A DNA stretch of 26,087 bases from Tritrichomonas foetus (Eukaryota; Parabasalia; Tritrichomonadida; Tritrichomonadidae): the NCBI GenBank assembly GCA_001839685.1, contig MLAK01001355.1, positions 1 to 26,087 on the forward strand. Reading direction: 5' to 3'. Below the pieces are notes generated by a model. It searched no databases and was not told where the DNA came from. It saw nothing but the letters and a program-made list of their open reading frames with translations. Positions 16,151-24,842 of the stretch are shown here, piece after piece. The translations under genes were made by a program, and so were the position numbers. Every line of letters starts with the position of its first letter. Positions within the stretch are counted from its first letter, which is position 1.

Positions 16151-18487
16151 ATGTCCAAAGCGAAATGGAATCTTGATGATATTGAGATTCCTTCAATCGA
16201 AATTATACAGATTAGTCTTTTGCCGCAAGCAAGAGACACATCCCAATATGCCAATAATTTACGACTTTTATTATTATCACATTCGATTGCTTATAATGGA
16301 ACGCCCGCATTTTATCTAGAATCGCCACCGGGATATTCTGCTTATCAAACTGGAAATTCAGTTGTCATAGTTTTCGATTTTAATCATTCCTTCGATAATT
16401 ATCAAATCGACACTCAAACTTTCGAATCGCACAAATGGACCTGGATTGCAACCTCCGAATTGACTAATGAATTTCTCGATAATTTCCAAAGGGCCCTAGC
16501 CCTCCGTTCGCTTTATCAGTTCAAAAAATACAATCCATTATATTTCACGACATTTATTATAGTTCCAGGTACAGAAATGTTATCCGATCCGTTTATCTAT
16601 CAAAAAGTTCCCGTTCGCTGTGGAAATGTGCTCCGTTTCCGAGTTATTATTCAGGGCTCCCTCGACATGCTCCTGAACTACACAATGCCTGTCCAGCCAG
16701 GAAACTACATCCTTCTTCCACCCTACGAGCATTTATTTTCGGTCGTTTCTTCAAATTCTACATCGATGACGATATTATATGTCGACAAAACTCAGCCAAG
16801 GAAAACGATTATTCCTTCGCAACAGCCGTACGTTTTAATTGCCAAGCCGAATGTTTCGCTTTCGAATTATTTCTCAAATGTTGTATCGAACAGATCCGAT
16901 TTAAATGAGTCGATTAGACATTTTCCGCCAGTCGATTTTATGAATTACACGAAAGAGGATATCGAAAGTTATTTTTCGTCGAGATTTGTGGATGATTCGG
17001 AAGAGCAAGGCGTCGAAAGTCGATTTGAGTTTGCTGAGCCGAAAGGAACGGAAATACTGTATGAGCAGATTACAAATAAAGAGGAAAGAGAGGTCATAAG
17101 TTCAATCGTTGGTGATGATCCACAATTTCCAAGCCATCGATGTCATTTGACCTTGATATTGGCCAGTTTTTTATCGTTCTTCAGATTTGATTTTGGATTC
17201 TCAAAAGTCAAACCGCCAACTAATGGTCAAATTTTAGGGTCATATTCTTTCATCAACTATGAGCGGTTAGGAATTCCTAACATCCTCATAAATAATCACG
17301 GCAAACTTGACGATGTACCAGCCGACAGAGTTATCGAACAGTGGGAAGAAAACAGATACCTTCCAATATCAGGAGAAAAGTCAGCTCATTTTGTCGTTTT
17401 CTGTCAAAAGTCAATGAACGAAAAAGCAGTAGAATCTTTCTTTAACCAGTTCTGCCATATTTACTCGCTTCTTGGCTTTGGCTTATTAAGTCCTTTCCCC
17501 AGATTCGACGCCTTTTATTACACTCCGACCGAAGACATCGCTTCAGAAATCGACCGCTTCTTCAAATCCCAGCCGCTTTCAGAATTCCAAGAACATCCGA
17601 TTTTAACCTTCATCGTTTCGAATCCAATTTACGACTCTTCTTTCATGCCGAGAACGATTATTAATTACGTACGCCCATGGTCTATCACATCAGCCAGCGA
17701 AGATGAAATGAAAACCCTCGCATTCGTTGTATATTCGCGCATCAGATTATTTTCGCCGACACCGTTTGGAATGATCGATATTGGAACGCATGACACAGCT
17801 ACGCTTTTCTTCGGATTTCGCTACCAGCCACCATTTTTGCTTCGACGGAACGGAAACGAAATGACCCTCCATATCGCATATGATCCGCAAACCAACCTTA
17901 CCGCCTGGATGGATGATGTTGGCTCAGTTTTGCATGTACTTAAGTTAAATAGTCTATCTAAGGTCAAAGAACTTGTTCAAGATGCCGTTTCTGCCAATCA
18001 AATTGATGATGCAAAAGTGACACTTTCAATTCTAGCAGAAGGAATTACTTCTGAACTTAACCAAAGTATTCAGTATGATTTTCGTTTTGATTTTCCAAAT
18101 TACAAACTTTTTTCAGTGTATCCATCTCCAACCGTCCAAATCATTATAGATGAAGCATTTGATGATGATGCAGCCATTTTCGCAAATGTTGAACAAGCCT
18201 GGGAAGGGGAATTCTTACAGCCACTTTCATCCGTATATGTTGTTTCTCACTGTCAACCAGCTTATCATGTTTCGTTATATACCAAAGATGCATGGAAATC
18301 GCCTGAATCAGACATTTTGGACTACGTGCGAAAGATGTCGCATCTTTCTTGGCTTTCAGTGAAGCCTGGCTCTGAAAAACGAACAATTTCTTATCCACCA
18401 CACATTTGTGCACTTTTGAGGAAAAGCTGCAAAGAAACTCTCGTCGTTAACAGATTCGAATTTTTGCCTTCAACTGAAAGAATCTAG
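16151..18487 (+). CDS. MED13: Mediator subunit MED13, compact form (CDK8 kinase module)
   Basis: 778 residues. MED13 bridges the CDK8-cyclin C-MED12 kinase module to core Mediator in the nucleus, blocking its contact with RNA polymerase II. The N-terminal domain is recognisable at about 95-215: a segment like the MED13 ECRTLLFKAVHNLLERCLM block, then an FRVIIQ...L beta block and YILLPPYEHLFS, the counterpart of the MED13 PVYLLSEEHI. The MID/PIWI-like half starts near IPNILINNHGKL with LPISGEKSAHFVVFCQ and a helix like the LSSIYEMC block (FNQFCHIYSLLGFGLLSP). It ends with DYVRKMSHLSWLSV...YPPHICALL, which matches the MED13 C-terminus (VLEQYNALSWLT...LPIHFVVL). Animal MED13 exceeds 2,000 residues; here the long disordered middle is almost absent. 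It is not an Argonaute: the PIWI catalytic block is not seen. I rate the call good but remote. Confidence 0.78.
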   Translation: MSKAKWNLDDIEIPSIEIIQISLLPQARDTSQYANNLRLLLLSHSIAYNGTPAFYLESPPGYSAYQTGNSVVIVFDFNHSFDNYQIDTQTFESHKWTWIATSELTNEFLDNFQRALALRSLYQFKKYNPLYFTTFIIVPGTEMLSDPFIYQKVPVRCGNVLRFRVIIQGSLDMLLNYTMPVQPGNYILLPPYEHLFSVVSSNSTSMTILYVDKTQPRKTIIPSQQPYVLIAKPNVSLSNYFSNVVSNRSDLNESIRHFPPVDFMNYTKEDIESYFSSRFVDDSEEQGVESRFEFAEPKGTEILYEQITNKEEREVISSIVGDDPQFPSHRCHLTLILASFLSFFRFDFGFSKVKPPTNGQILGSYSFINYERLGIPNILINNHGKLDDVPADRVIEQWEENRYLPISGEKSAHFVVFCQKSMNEKAVESFFNQFCHIYSLLGFGLLSPFPRFDAFYYTPTEDIASEIDRFFKSQPLSEFQEHPILTFIVSNPIYDSSFMPRTIINYVRPWSITSASEDEMKTLAFVVYSRIRLFSPTPFGMIDIGTHDTATLFFGFRYQPPFLLRRNGNEMTLHIAYDPQTNLTAWMDDVGSVLHVLKLNSLSKVKELVQDAVSANQIDDAKVTLSILAEGITSELNQSIQYDFRFDFPNYKLFSVYPSPTVQIIIDEAFDDDAAIFANVEQAWEGEFLQPLSSVYVVSHCQPAYHVSLYTKDAWKSPESDILDYVRKMSHLSWLSVKPGSEKRTISYPPHICALLRKSCKETLVVNRFEFLPSTERI

Positions 18488-18900
18488 ATTTTCATTCATT
18501 TTGACAAAATTACAGTGTTTTATGAATTCTCCGTTTTTACAAAGTTTGAGGTATTCTCTCTTTGACTTTGTCTTGTATTGAGGGTGTTATGACTAATAAT
18601 TTATGAAGTTCTTATTTTAATGTTGTTTTTATTTCAAAAAAAGTTATTTGATCTAAAATGAACTTTTATGTTTGTTTAAGCCTTAAATATTAATGTTTTT
18701 GATATTTATTATTTTGTTATTTAGCTGGGATATCCATGATTCATATAGAATGAAATGATTTGATTTTAATATAGTTCTTCTTCTGTAGGATTTCAAATTT
18801 GGGCAATTTTAAAAATCACTGTTATTCAAAGAGCGATTGGCATATGAAATAGAATTTATTAAAGTGAAATATTAGTTCAATCATTTTAATCCAAAAGAGA
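18488..18900. other. AT-rich intergenic stretch after MED13
   Basis: Nothing recognisable apart from the MED13 3' UTR; no convincing frame on either strand. Confidence 0.4.
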
Positions 18901-19068
18901 AGTTAGTAATAGTAGTAAGTGGTTTTGGTACCTACTGAAATTAATAAAACTTTTTTGAAATCCCTAGTTCACACTCGGTCTTTNCAAAAATCATTAATGT
19001 ATTTTTATGCCAAAATCACTTCTTACTGATGAATGAAAAAATAAATCAGCTAAAAATATTTTAACTAA
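18901..19068 (+). repeat. Dispersed repeat, copy 1 (at least 168 bases)
   Basis: Identical over 168 bases, including an N at 18984, to 25920-26087, where the window ends. It starts AGTTAGTAATAG in both copies and the flanks differ. Copy 1 continues into the mosaic repeat region. No coding frame and no obvious terminal inverted repeat are visible. The family is unknown. Confidence 0.9.
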
Positions 19069-19198
19069 TGATTTCATGAATGAAAAGGATATGTATGGTA
19101 ATGAATGAAAATATAAATCAGCTAAAAATATTTTAACTAATGATTTCATGAATGAAAAAATATATTTTGGTACCTACTGAAATTAATAAAACTTTTTT
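18923..19198 (+). repeat. 34-base internal direct repeat
   Basis: The segment from TTTTGGTACCTACTG through the following T-run is present at 18923-18956 and again at 19165-19198. The two copies bracket the pair of 58-base units. Confidence 0.85.
19029..19158 (+). repeat. 58-base near-perfect direct repeat
   Basis: 19029-19086 and 19101-19158 differ at one base (A/T near the start). Each contains AAATCAGCTAAAAATATT and TGATTTCATGAATG. Copies are offset by 72 bases. Confidence 0.85.
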
Positions 19199-19392
19199 AT
19201 ATGGGTTAGTTCTAACCCTTTTTCTAACCCTTTTTCTAACCTTTTAATTTTTTATATAAATGGAGATTTAATATACAGGTATATAATGCAAATGAATGAA
19301 AAAATATATAAATGAAAAAATGAATGAAAATATAAATCAGTCATTCTGAGTCATTTATTTTTGAACTTTTTTATATGGGTTAGTTCTAACCC
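19191..19392 (+). repeat. 28-base direct repeat carrying GGGTTAG-TT-CTAACCC
   Basis: 19191-19218 and 19365-19392 are identical and each ends in a 7-base inverted repeat with a 2-base spacer. The first copy is followed by two further TTTTTCTAACC units. An N at 19393 lies right after the second copy. Confidence 0.85.
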
Positions 19393-19393
19393 N

Positions 19394-19537
19394 ATTGAAT
19401 GGTTTATGTTCAGAATTTCTTCTGGAAGTAGAAGGATTTAGAAGAGTTTAGGTAAATCTAGAAGAGTTTAGGTAAATCTAGAAGTATTGAATGGTTTATG
19501 TTCAGAATTTCTTCTGGAAGTAGAAGGATTTAGAAGA
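19394..19537 (+). repeat. 52-base direct repeat around a 20-base tandem
   Basis: 19394-19445 equals 19486-19537 (starts ATTGAATGGTTTATG). Between and overlapping them is the 20-base unit GAAGAGTTTAGGTAAATCTA twice in tandem (19441-19480), plus four bases of a third. Confidence 0.9.
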
Positions 19538-19867
19538 AATTCTTTGATATTGGTGGTAACATCGATGAGGATCATTGGTTTCGAAAGGTCGTCATTGTGG
19601 GACCCAGACCTTTGGGATGGGGACCACTATGTAGACCTTTCATATAGGAGGTAATCTTTTTCATGAATGGGTTGAAATATTTAATTCGATCTTTGAACAA
19701 ATAAATTATATGATATTACTTTTACTATACTAATTTTTAGTTTATTACGTGAGCAAAAGGATCATGTTGGAAAGATAAGGCTAAAAAAAAAGTAATTTTC
19801 AAATTGAATATGCATTCAAATTTGCCTTTCAATTTCTTTAAACGTACGTTTGTTCGAAACACCATCA
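19538..19867. other. Region between the repeats and the next gene
   Basis: A noticeably GC-richer patch, 19552-19640, holds a short open frame from 19534 to TAG 19645-19647, reading GGNIDEDHWFRKVVIVGPR within it, with no ATG. It could be a remnant of a mobile element or gene. The rest is AT-rich. TTTCAATTTC at 19827-19836 is a possible initiator for the gene at 19868. Confidence 0.35.
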
Positions 19868-21097
19868 ATGAGCTTTTACGATGCTTCTCGTATTCCAACA
19901 TTCGATCCAGCAGAACACGATGAACGAATCCAAGCGCGTTTAACAGAATCAATGCAGTATCGTCTTCAACAACAAATCAATTTAAAAAATGATGAAATTT
20001 CTCGACTAAAAAGTGATTTATCAATATTAAAAGGTGAAATAGAAACACTTTCTGATACTTTCAAATACCAGCAAAAGCCACAAAGTCAAGCACAAGAAAA
20101 TCTACGAAAACAAATTCATCAAGCAAAAAGTGAAATTGGATTAAAAATGCAACAAATGAAAATGGAGCATTCAAAAGTTCTTCAGCAAATTGACCAAGAA
20201 CACCAAGAAGAAGTTTCGTCACTTCGAAATAATTTAGAAAGATCTTTGTTTTTATATTCTGAAAAGAATAAAATAAGCAGTAAAAAATCACGCAATAGCA
20301 GAAACATGAAACATTCTTCAAGAACTCGTTTAAATGATGAAAAAAATGATCATTTTACGATTGAAGACGAAAATGATCGTGTTGATAACTTTTTGGAATC
20401 TTTAAAAACAACTAAAACTATTGCACAAGAGAAGATGAAAAAGAAAGATTATCCAAAAAAGATAATCACCGAAGCTGAGCTTGAAATGAATGACAGAAAA
20501 ATTGATCAATATAATGAAATAATATCTGAAATGAAAAGAAAGAAAGAAGAAATAAAATCAAAAATTAAAGATGTGTCTCAATCGATATCAGACATTTCTC
20601 AATTTCCAAATGATTATGATGACGATTATGAAAACGATACTGACTCTGAGTTAGATGACCAAGATGATGAGCTCACTCAAACATTTTCCGATAAAGTTAA
20701 CAAATGTCAAAAGAAATTAGCAAGTATGCAAAAATCACTTGCACCTAAATTGAATAAACTTAAACAGAAGATACAAATTGAACAAGAAAAAGCAAGAGAT
20801 AAAAAGAAACAAATCGAAGAAAGAAAGAAACTAAATGATAAAATTAATCAAAAGATTCATGCAATGAAACAGAAAAGACAAAAAGAAGAAGAATTGAGAA
20901 AAGCAAAATTAGAAAAAGAAAACAGAGCTAGATATCAGGATACTCTAAAAATGCTTGAAACAATGACCCCAAAGCAAAAAGAAATGCATTGCCAGGGCTT
21001 AATGGTGGAAAATCAATCACTCAAACGGGAAATTTTCAGACTGGACAGTATGATTTATGGGAAAAGCGGAAAGTATCATATCTGGAAGGACATTTAA
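19868..21097 (+). CDS. Coiled-coil protein of unknown function with acidic centre
   Basis: 409 residues from the first ATG of the frame; the frame is open from 19850 only at a TTG. A short non-helical head (SFYDASRIPTFDPAEHDERI) is followed by nearly continuous charged helix. Heptad-rich segments cover about 30-125 and 215-260, then a strongly acidic patch (DDDYENDTDSELDDQDDEL), then a highly charged K/E/Q helix (about 280-385). It ends GKSGKYHIWKDI. No catalytic motif, membrane segment or signal is visible. The stop is merged with TAAA. Such proteins often belong to cytoskeletal or vesicle-tether structures, but I cannot assign this one. Confidence 0.8.
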   Translation: MSFYDASRIPTFDPAEHDERIQARLTESMQYRLQQQINLKNDEISRLKSDLSILKGEIETLSDTFKYQQKPQSQAQENLRKQIHQAKSEIGLKMQQMKMEHSKVLQQIDQEHQEEVSSLRNNLERSLFLYSEKNKISSKKSRNSRNMKHSSRTRLNDEKNDHFTIEDENDRVDNFLESLKTTKTIAQEKMKKKDYPKKIITEAELEMNDRKIDQYNEIISEMKRKKEEIKSKIKDVSQSISDISQFPNDYDDDYENDTDSELDDQDDELTQTFSDKVNKCQKKLASMQKSLAPKLNKLKQKIQIEQEKARDKKKQIEERKKLNDKINQKIHAMKQKRQKEEELRKAKLEKENRARYQDTLKMLETMTPKQKEMHCQGLMVENQSLKREIFRLDSMIYGKSGKYHIWKDI

Positions 21098-21470
21098 AAT
21101 ATGTTTGCTTCTAACTTAATCTATAGTTTTATATATTGTCGTAATTTTGATGATTACGAAATTCATTTTTTTGTTCATTTATTAAATATACAAAAATCAA
21201 ATAAATACTTTCTTTTTAAAAACGTATAACGAATAAAACCAAGCTTGTTTAACCAACAAAGTCAAATGATAAATTGTTTTATCCAATTATCCAAGATGTT
21301 ATTTTCATGAGTTGTGCGAAACAATTGAATTATTTAATGCTTTTTATGTGATTTAAACAACTACTCTAAGTCATCAATGATGTTCTATCACAATATGTTG
21401 AATGAAAGTCTGACCATCTGTGAAATTGAGTTCTATCGTCCTATTCAATTCAAAAAATCAAACTCAACTT
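21098..21470. other. Intergenic region upstream of the exosome-subunit gene
   Basis: AT-rich, no gene seen. The downstream frame is open from 21420 (GTG) but the first in-frame ATG is 21471. TTCAATT at 21444-21450 is an initiator-like site 24 bases before it. Confidence 0.4.
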
Positions 21471-22514
21471 ATGTTACTTCGCGAGAAAGTTACAGCATCG
21501 GCGATAGAATTCGATACTCATAACACCGCCCTTAATGCAGGAATTCGATCAGACAACAGAAAATTCGACGAAGAACGCAAAATGGAAATATATTATTCGA
21601 CAAATCCAGGCTTCGCCTTAGTTCGCCTTGGTAACACCATGGTAACAGCCCGGACAACCGCCAAATTAATTGTCCCCAACGAAGACTCGCCAAACCGCGG
21701 GTCTCACTACGTCAAATTTTTCGCACCAAAATCTGTTCCAAAAAATTGCGTTGATACTTTTCAGACATACTTCAGAATGATATGGCGCAGCATTAATGCA
21801 CTCGAAGAGGACACTCTGTGCGTCAAAAACGGCGAAAAAGCATGGCTCCTTACTTCAGAAATCGTTGTTAATGATGATGACGGTGGAATTTTGGACGCTT
21901 CAATTGCAGCGCTCTACGTTTCGTTAAGTCAGATTAGGTTCCCTTCGTTCGATCCATCGACTGGCAATCTCTTTCCTCCTTCACAGCGAAGAACTCATAA
22001 GGTGGCATTTTCTTTAAAACCGTTGAGCTTAACGGTCGCCTTCATCAATGATGAAATTTTGGTTGATCCAACTTTAATGGAAATGCAAACATCACAAGGT
22101 TATGCATTATTTATACTAACTGAACATGGACAGCAGGTATATCTGGATGCTCGAAGACCTTCTTCAGCAAATCATGTCGAAATTGCACGTCAAAAAGCTG
22201 TTGAAATTATTTCTAAGAGAAGAACTGTGATTGAAGCTCTGGTTGAAAAATATAATCCTGGATTAGCATGTGTAGGTGATTCTTCAAACTTTATCGGTCA
22301 AGAAGATAATACAAAAGAAATAAATGCAAACTCAATTCAAAGGAAGAAACAAAATAAAGAGAATGATTATGAAGTATTTGAAGTATGGCATGGAAAGACC
22401 GAAGAAGCATTTATTTTGGACTTCTTCAAGATTGTTGAAGAGGGACGTGTAGCAGAAGCAGCAACAGATGTTGAAGTGAAAGGAAATTGGCTGCATGCTT
22501 CACTTTCGGTATGA
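21471..22514 (+). CDS. Exosome RNase PH-fold subunit RRP45/EXOSC9
   Basis: 347 residues. RRP45 (EXOSC9) is one of six RNase PH-like proteins forming the ring of the eukaryotic RNA exosome, which degrades and trims RNA 3' ends in nucleus and cytoplasm. Visible blocks are NAGIRSDNRKFDEERKMEI (EXOSC9: GLRLDGRQTYDYRNIRI), FALVRLGNTMVTARTTAKLI, EDTLCVKNGEKAWLLTSEIV (ESLCVVAGEKVWQIRVDLH), then GGILDASIAALYVSLSQIRFP (IIDAASIAAIVALCHFRRP), and FINDEILVDPTLME. The RNase PH phosphate-binding residues are not preserved, as expected for a structural ring subunit. After about residue 240 comes a weakly conserved tail with a Lys/Asn-rich linker. RRP43 or RRP42 are the alternatives; the LCV..GE.W block favours RRP45. 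Convergent with the BAR gene. Confidence 0.85.
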   Translation: MLLREKVTASAIEFDTHNTALNAGIRSDNRKFDEERKMEIYYSTNPGFALVRLGNTMVTARTTAKLIVPNEDSPNRGSHYVKFFAPKSVPKNCVDTFQTYFRMIWRSINALEEDTLCVKNGEKAWLLTSEIVVNDDDGGILDASIAALYVSLSQIRFPSFDPSTGNLFPPSQRRTHKVAFSLKPLSLTVAFINDEILVDPTLMEMQTSQGYALFILTEHGQQVYLDARRPSSANHVEIARQKAVEIISKRRTVIEALVEKYNPGLACVGDSSNFIGQEDNTKEINANSIQRKKQNKENDYEVFEVWHGKTEEAFILDFFKIVEEGRVAEAATDVEVKGNWLHASLSV

Positions 22515-22649
22515 TTTTGAAGTGTATTCGATCAAATATGTTTTAATAAATATAAATACATGTTTTATTTCAATTTGCCGATCTTTCTTATTTTTGTTTC
22601 CCGTGTGATTTATGCTTTTACTTAATGAGTCTTTCAACATTATATGACG

Positions 22650-22712
22650 AGAAACAAAAAGAAAAAGAAGAGAAACAAAATGGAAAAGAAGAGAAGCAAA
22701 ATGAGAAAAGAG
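22650..22712 (+). repeat. Three 21-base purine-rich tandem units
   Basis: Units at 22650-22670, 22671-22691 and 22692-22712 share AGAAACAAAA/AGAAGCAAAA starts with few differences. On the minus strand this is a polypyrimidine stretch just after the BAR gene stop codon, so it lies in its 3' UTR. The plus-strand frame through it is low complexity and not a gene. Confidence 0.75.
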
Positions 22713-22720
22713 AAAATTAT

Positions 22721-23767
22721 TTATGCAAATGGGTTTCCTCCATCATAGTTATCATCATCATCGTCATCTCCGCCATCAAATGGATTTCCTCCGCCAGCAT
22801 TATCATCATCATCGAATGGGCTCTTGCTTGCACCACTTCCGTATCCCTTATCCAACTTTATTTCCTCTTTTGCAGCTGAGGCATAGCTTGGTTCGTTGTA
22901 TTTTGGTTGATCAGCAGCAGCCATTGAATAAGAAGGCACTTCATTTGTTGCACCGAGTGATGAATACAAATGATCATTTAATGCTGATTGAGGAATATTC
23001 GAATTTGGTGTTGGTATTGATTCACATCGCTCCAAATCATCATCACTATTTTTCTCTTTCGTTGGCGCTTCTTTCTTCTGAGAGAAGTCAACTTTTGCAA
23101 TCTCATTTTGTCTGGGACGTTCAGTTTGTCCATCGACTGGAAACGGAATTGTTTGGATTGAAGCAGTTTGGTTGATGTATTGACACATCGTTGCAGCCAA
23201 AATTTTGAAGGCTTCAAGGAGCTTCGTTTTTCTTTCTTCGCCGAATTGTTTGACTGCATCAATGTATTCGGTGTTTGCCTGCTCGTATGTCCCCTGGGTT
23301 TCATCCACTTGGGCCTGCGCTTGCTGTATTCTATCCTGATTCGGCTCTTTGGCGGTTTGGGCGGCCCGGAGCCTTTCTCTGGCCTTATCGAAATTATTGC
23401 ATGCAATACGCCTCTTTTTCTCGAGTTCGACTAAGATGTTGACATGTTCGTCGTATTCGTTGAGGGCTGCGCCGAAGTTGGGGTTGATTTGACTGACGAA
23501 TTGATTTGATAAATTATCGTAATCGATTGCAGCCTTTGCGAGGCTTTGGTTGGACTGCTGGATGGAGGGGGTGGCTTCAGGCTTGAACCAGCTGTAAACA
23601 GTGCCCGCCATGTTTGAGTAAGATTTCGAAATTGTGGTTAATTGGGCTCCGAGCTTTTGAATTGATTTAACGATATTTTGGGAAGTGATCATATAAGTTT
23701 TAAGCTTGTTTTTCGCATCCTTGTACTCTTCGTCGACTGTTTTGGGAGCTTTAAAGAGAAAAGTCAT
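22721..23767 (-). CDS. BAR-domain protein with acidic NPF tail
   Basis: 348 residues. Residues 1 to about 215 form a three-helix BAR-like coiled coil: KDAKNKLKTYMITSQNIVK, the middle helix (EYDEHVNILVELEKKRRI with a basic KKRR patch), and YIDAVKQFGEERKTKLLEAF. BAR dimers bind and curve membranes in endocytosis and tubulation; the amphiphysin/Rvs type is the closest in look. A low-complexity linker follows (about 215-310). The tail is a very acidic Gly/Asp stretch with SPFD, GNPFD and a terminal NPFA. NPF near a C-terminus is the classic ligand of EH domains (Eps15/EHD proteins). The stop is merged with TAAA. No SH3 domain is present. The ATG at 23767 directly precedes the first helix. Confidence 0.85.
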   Translation of the reverse strand: MTFLFKAPKTVDEEYKDAKNKLKTYMITSQNIVKSIQKLGAQLTTISKSYSNMAGTVYSWFKPEATPSIQQSNQSLAKAAIDYDNLSNQFVSQINPNFGAALNEYDEHVNILVELEKKRRIACNNFDKARERLRAAQTAKEPNQDRIQQAQAQVDETQGTYEQANTEYIDAVKQFGEERKTKLLEAFKILAATMCQYINQTASIQTIPFPVDGQTERPRQNEIAKVDFSQKKEAPTKEKNSDDDLERCESIPTPNSNIPQSALNDHLYSSLGATNEVPSYSMAAADQPKYNEPSYASAAKEEIKLDKGYGSGASKSPFDDDDNAGGGNPFDGGDDDDDDNYDGGNPFA

Positions 23768-24842
23768 TCAGAATTAAATTGTAAAGGTATTTAGTTTGAA
23801 TTTTGAATTTCACCTTTATTTCACCATTTTCATACAAAGAAAGAAAGAAATGATTGGGTAGTTCGTCTGAATTATCTATGTGAAATTGTGAGTATCGATA
23901 TTATTTCTGTAGGATATTTATCAAAAATGTAATGAATATCACACTTTGTGAATGTAACTAATTATTCAATAAATATAATTCAATATAAATTTGAAAATGA
24001 CCATTCAAAATATTTGTATCGTTTTATTCGTCAGAAAAAAAATCTATGAGTCACAAAATTTAATATTGGAAATATATCCGCCAAATAAATATATTTAACC
24101 ATAAAAATTCAATGTTAAGAATAAAAACACATATTTCCCCAATATATAACTATTCGAAAAAGATTCGCTAATGATGTGAAATTGCTCGTGAAATCATGTA
24201 TCAATCAATAATCTATACTATAGAGTTAGTACATTAATTTTGAATAGAAACTCATCCTGAAATTACGGTATCCATTAAATATTAATCAAAAATATTTTGT
24301 TTTTTTCACAACAATAGAATTGATTTTTTGAGATGAAGAAATGAATCCAATAAATGATTCATATCAAAAATAATATGATGCTCCAGTTAATCACACAGAA
24401 TACTATATTAAATAGAAAATAATACGTATTGTTTTCTTCTTTAATATTATACTACCCAAGACAATAATGGAGCAAAAATAGAAATGATTCCGTTTGTGTT
24501 TCTTCTGAAGAATTCGAATGTGATATATGGTAATGAGTGGATTACAACTTGATAATCTTGCATTAATATCTATTCATCAGAGTTTCCACTTTATATAAAG
24601 AAAATGTTCAACCATAAACTCTTCAGTGTTGTTGTGATTAGTTTGCTGATTTTTTCATATATTCATTTAATATATTGTCAGTATTAACTTTGTAGATTTT
24701 TTTTTTTTTTTTTTTTATTGATGTGACTTTTCGACTGAAAAAGCATAAAAAATCAAAGAATATCAATACCAAGATGAGCTGTTTAGTTTAAAAGTTCTTG
24801 AACAAAGTGAAATTAACCACATGAAATACAAAATAAAATGAA
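23768..24842. other. Long intergenic region upstream of the BAR gene
   Basis: Over 1 kb of AT-rich DNA; it should contain the BAR promoter and the GTPase 3' UTR. A run of 20 T lies at 24697-24716. The longest plausible open stretch I read is about 36 codons on plus around 24450-24560 and is not convincing. No gene, tRNA or repeat family was recognised. Confidence 0.45.

Noticed and set aside
19203..19392. Telomere-like GGGTTAG/CTAACCC units
   Set aside because: Only isolated units with T-rich spacers, inside a repeat mosaic flanked by genes; not a telomeric tandem array.
22625..22879. 84-codon plus-strand ORF with KEKEEKQNGKEEKQ and an isoleucine-rich segment
   Set aside because: It is the complement of the BAR gene 3' UTR tandem repeat and of its Asp-codon tail; low complexity, no independent support.
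24697..24716. Run of 20 T
   Set aside because: A homopolymer in intergenic DNA with no pol III gene ahead of it on either strand; no function inferred.
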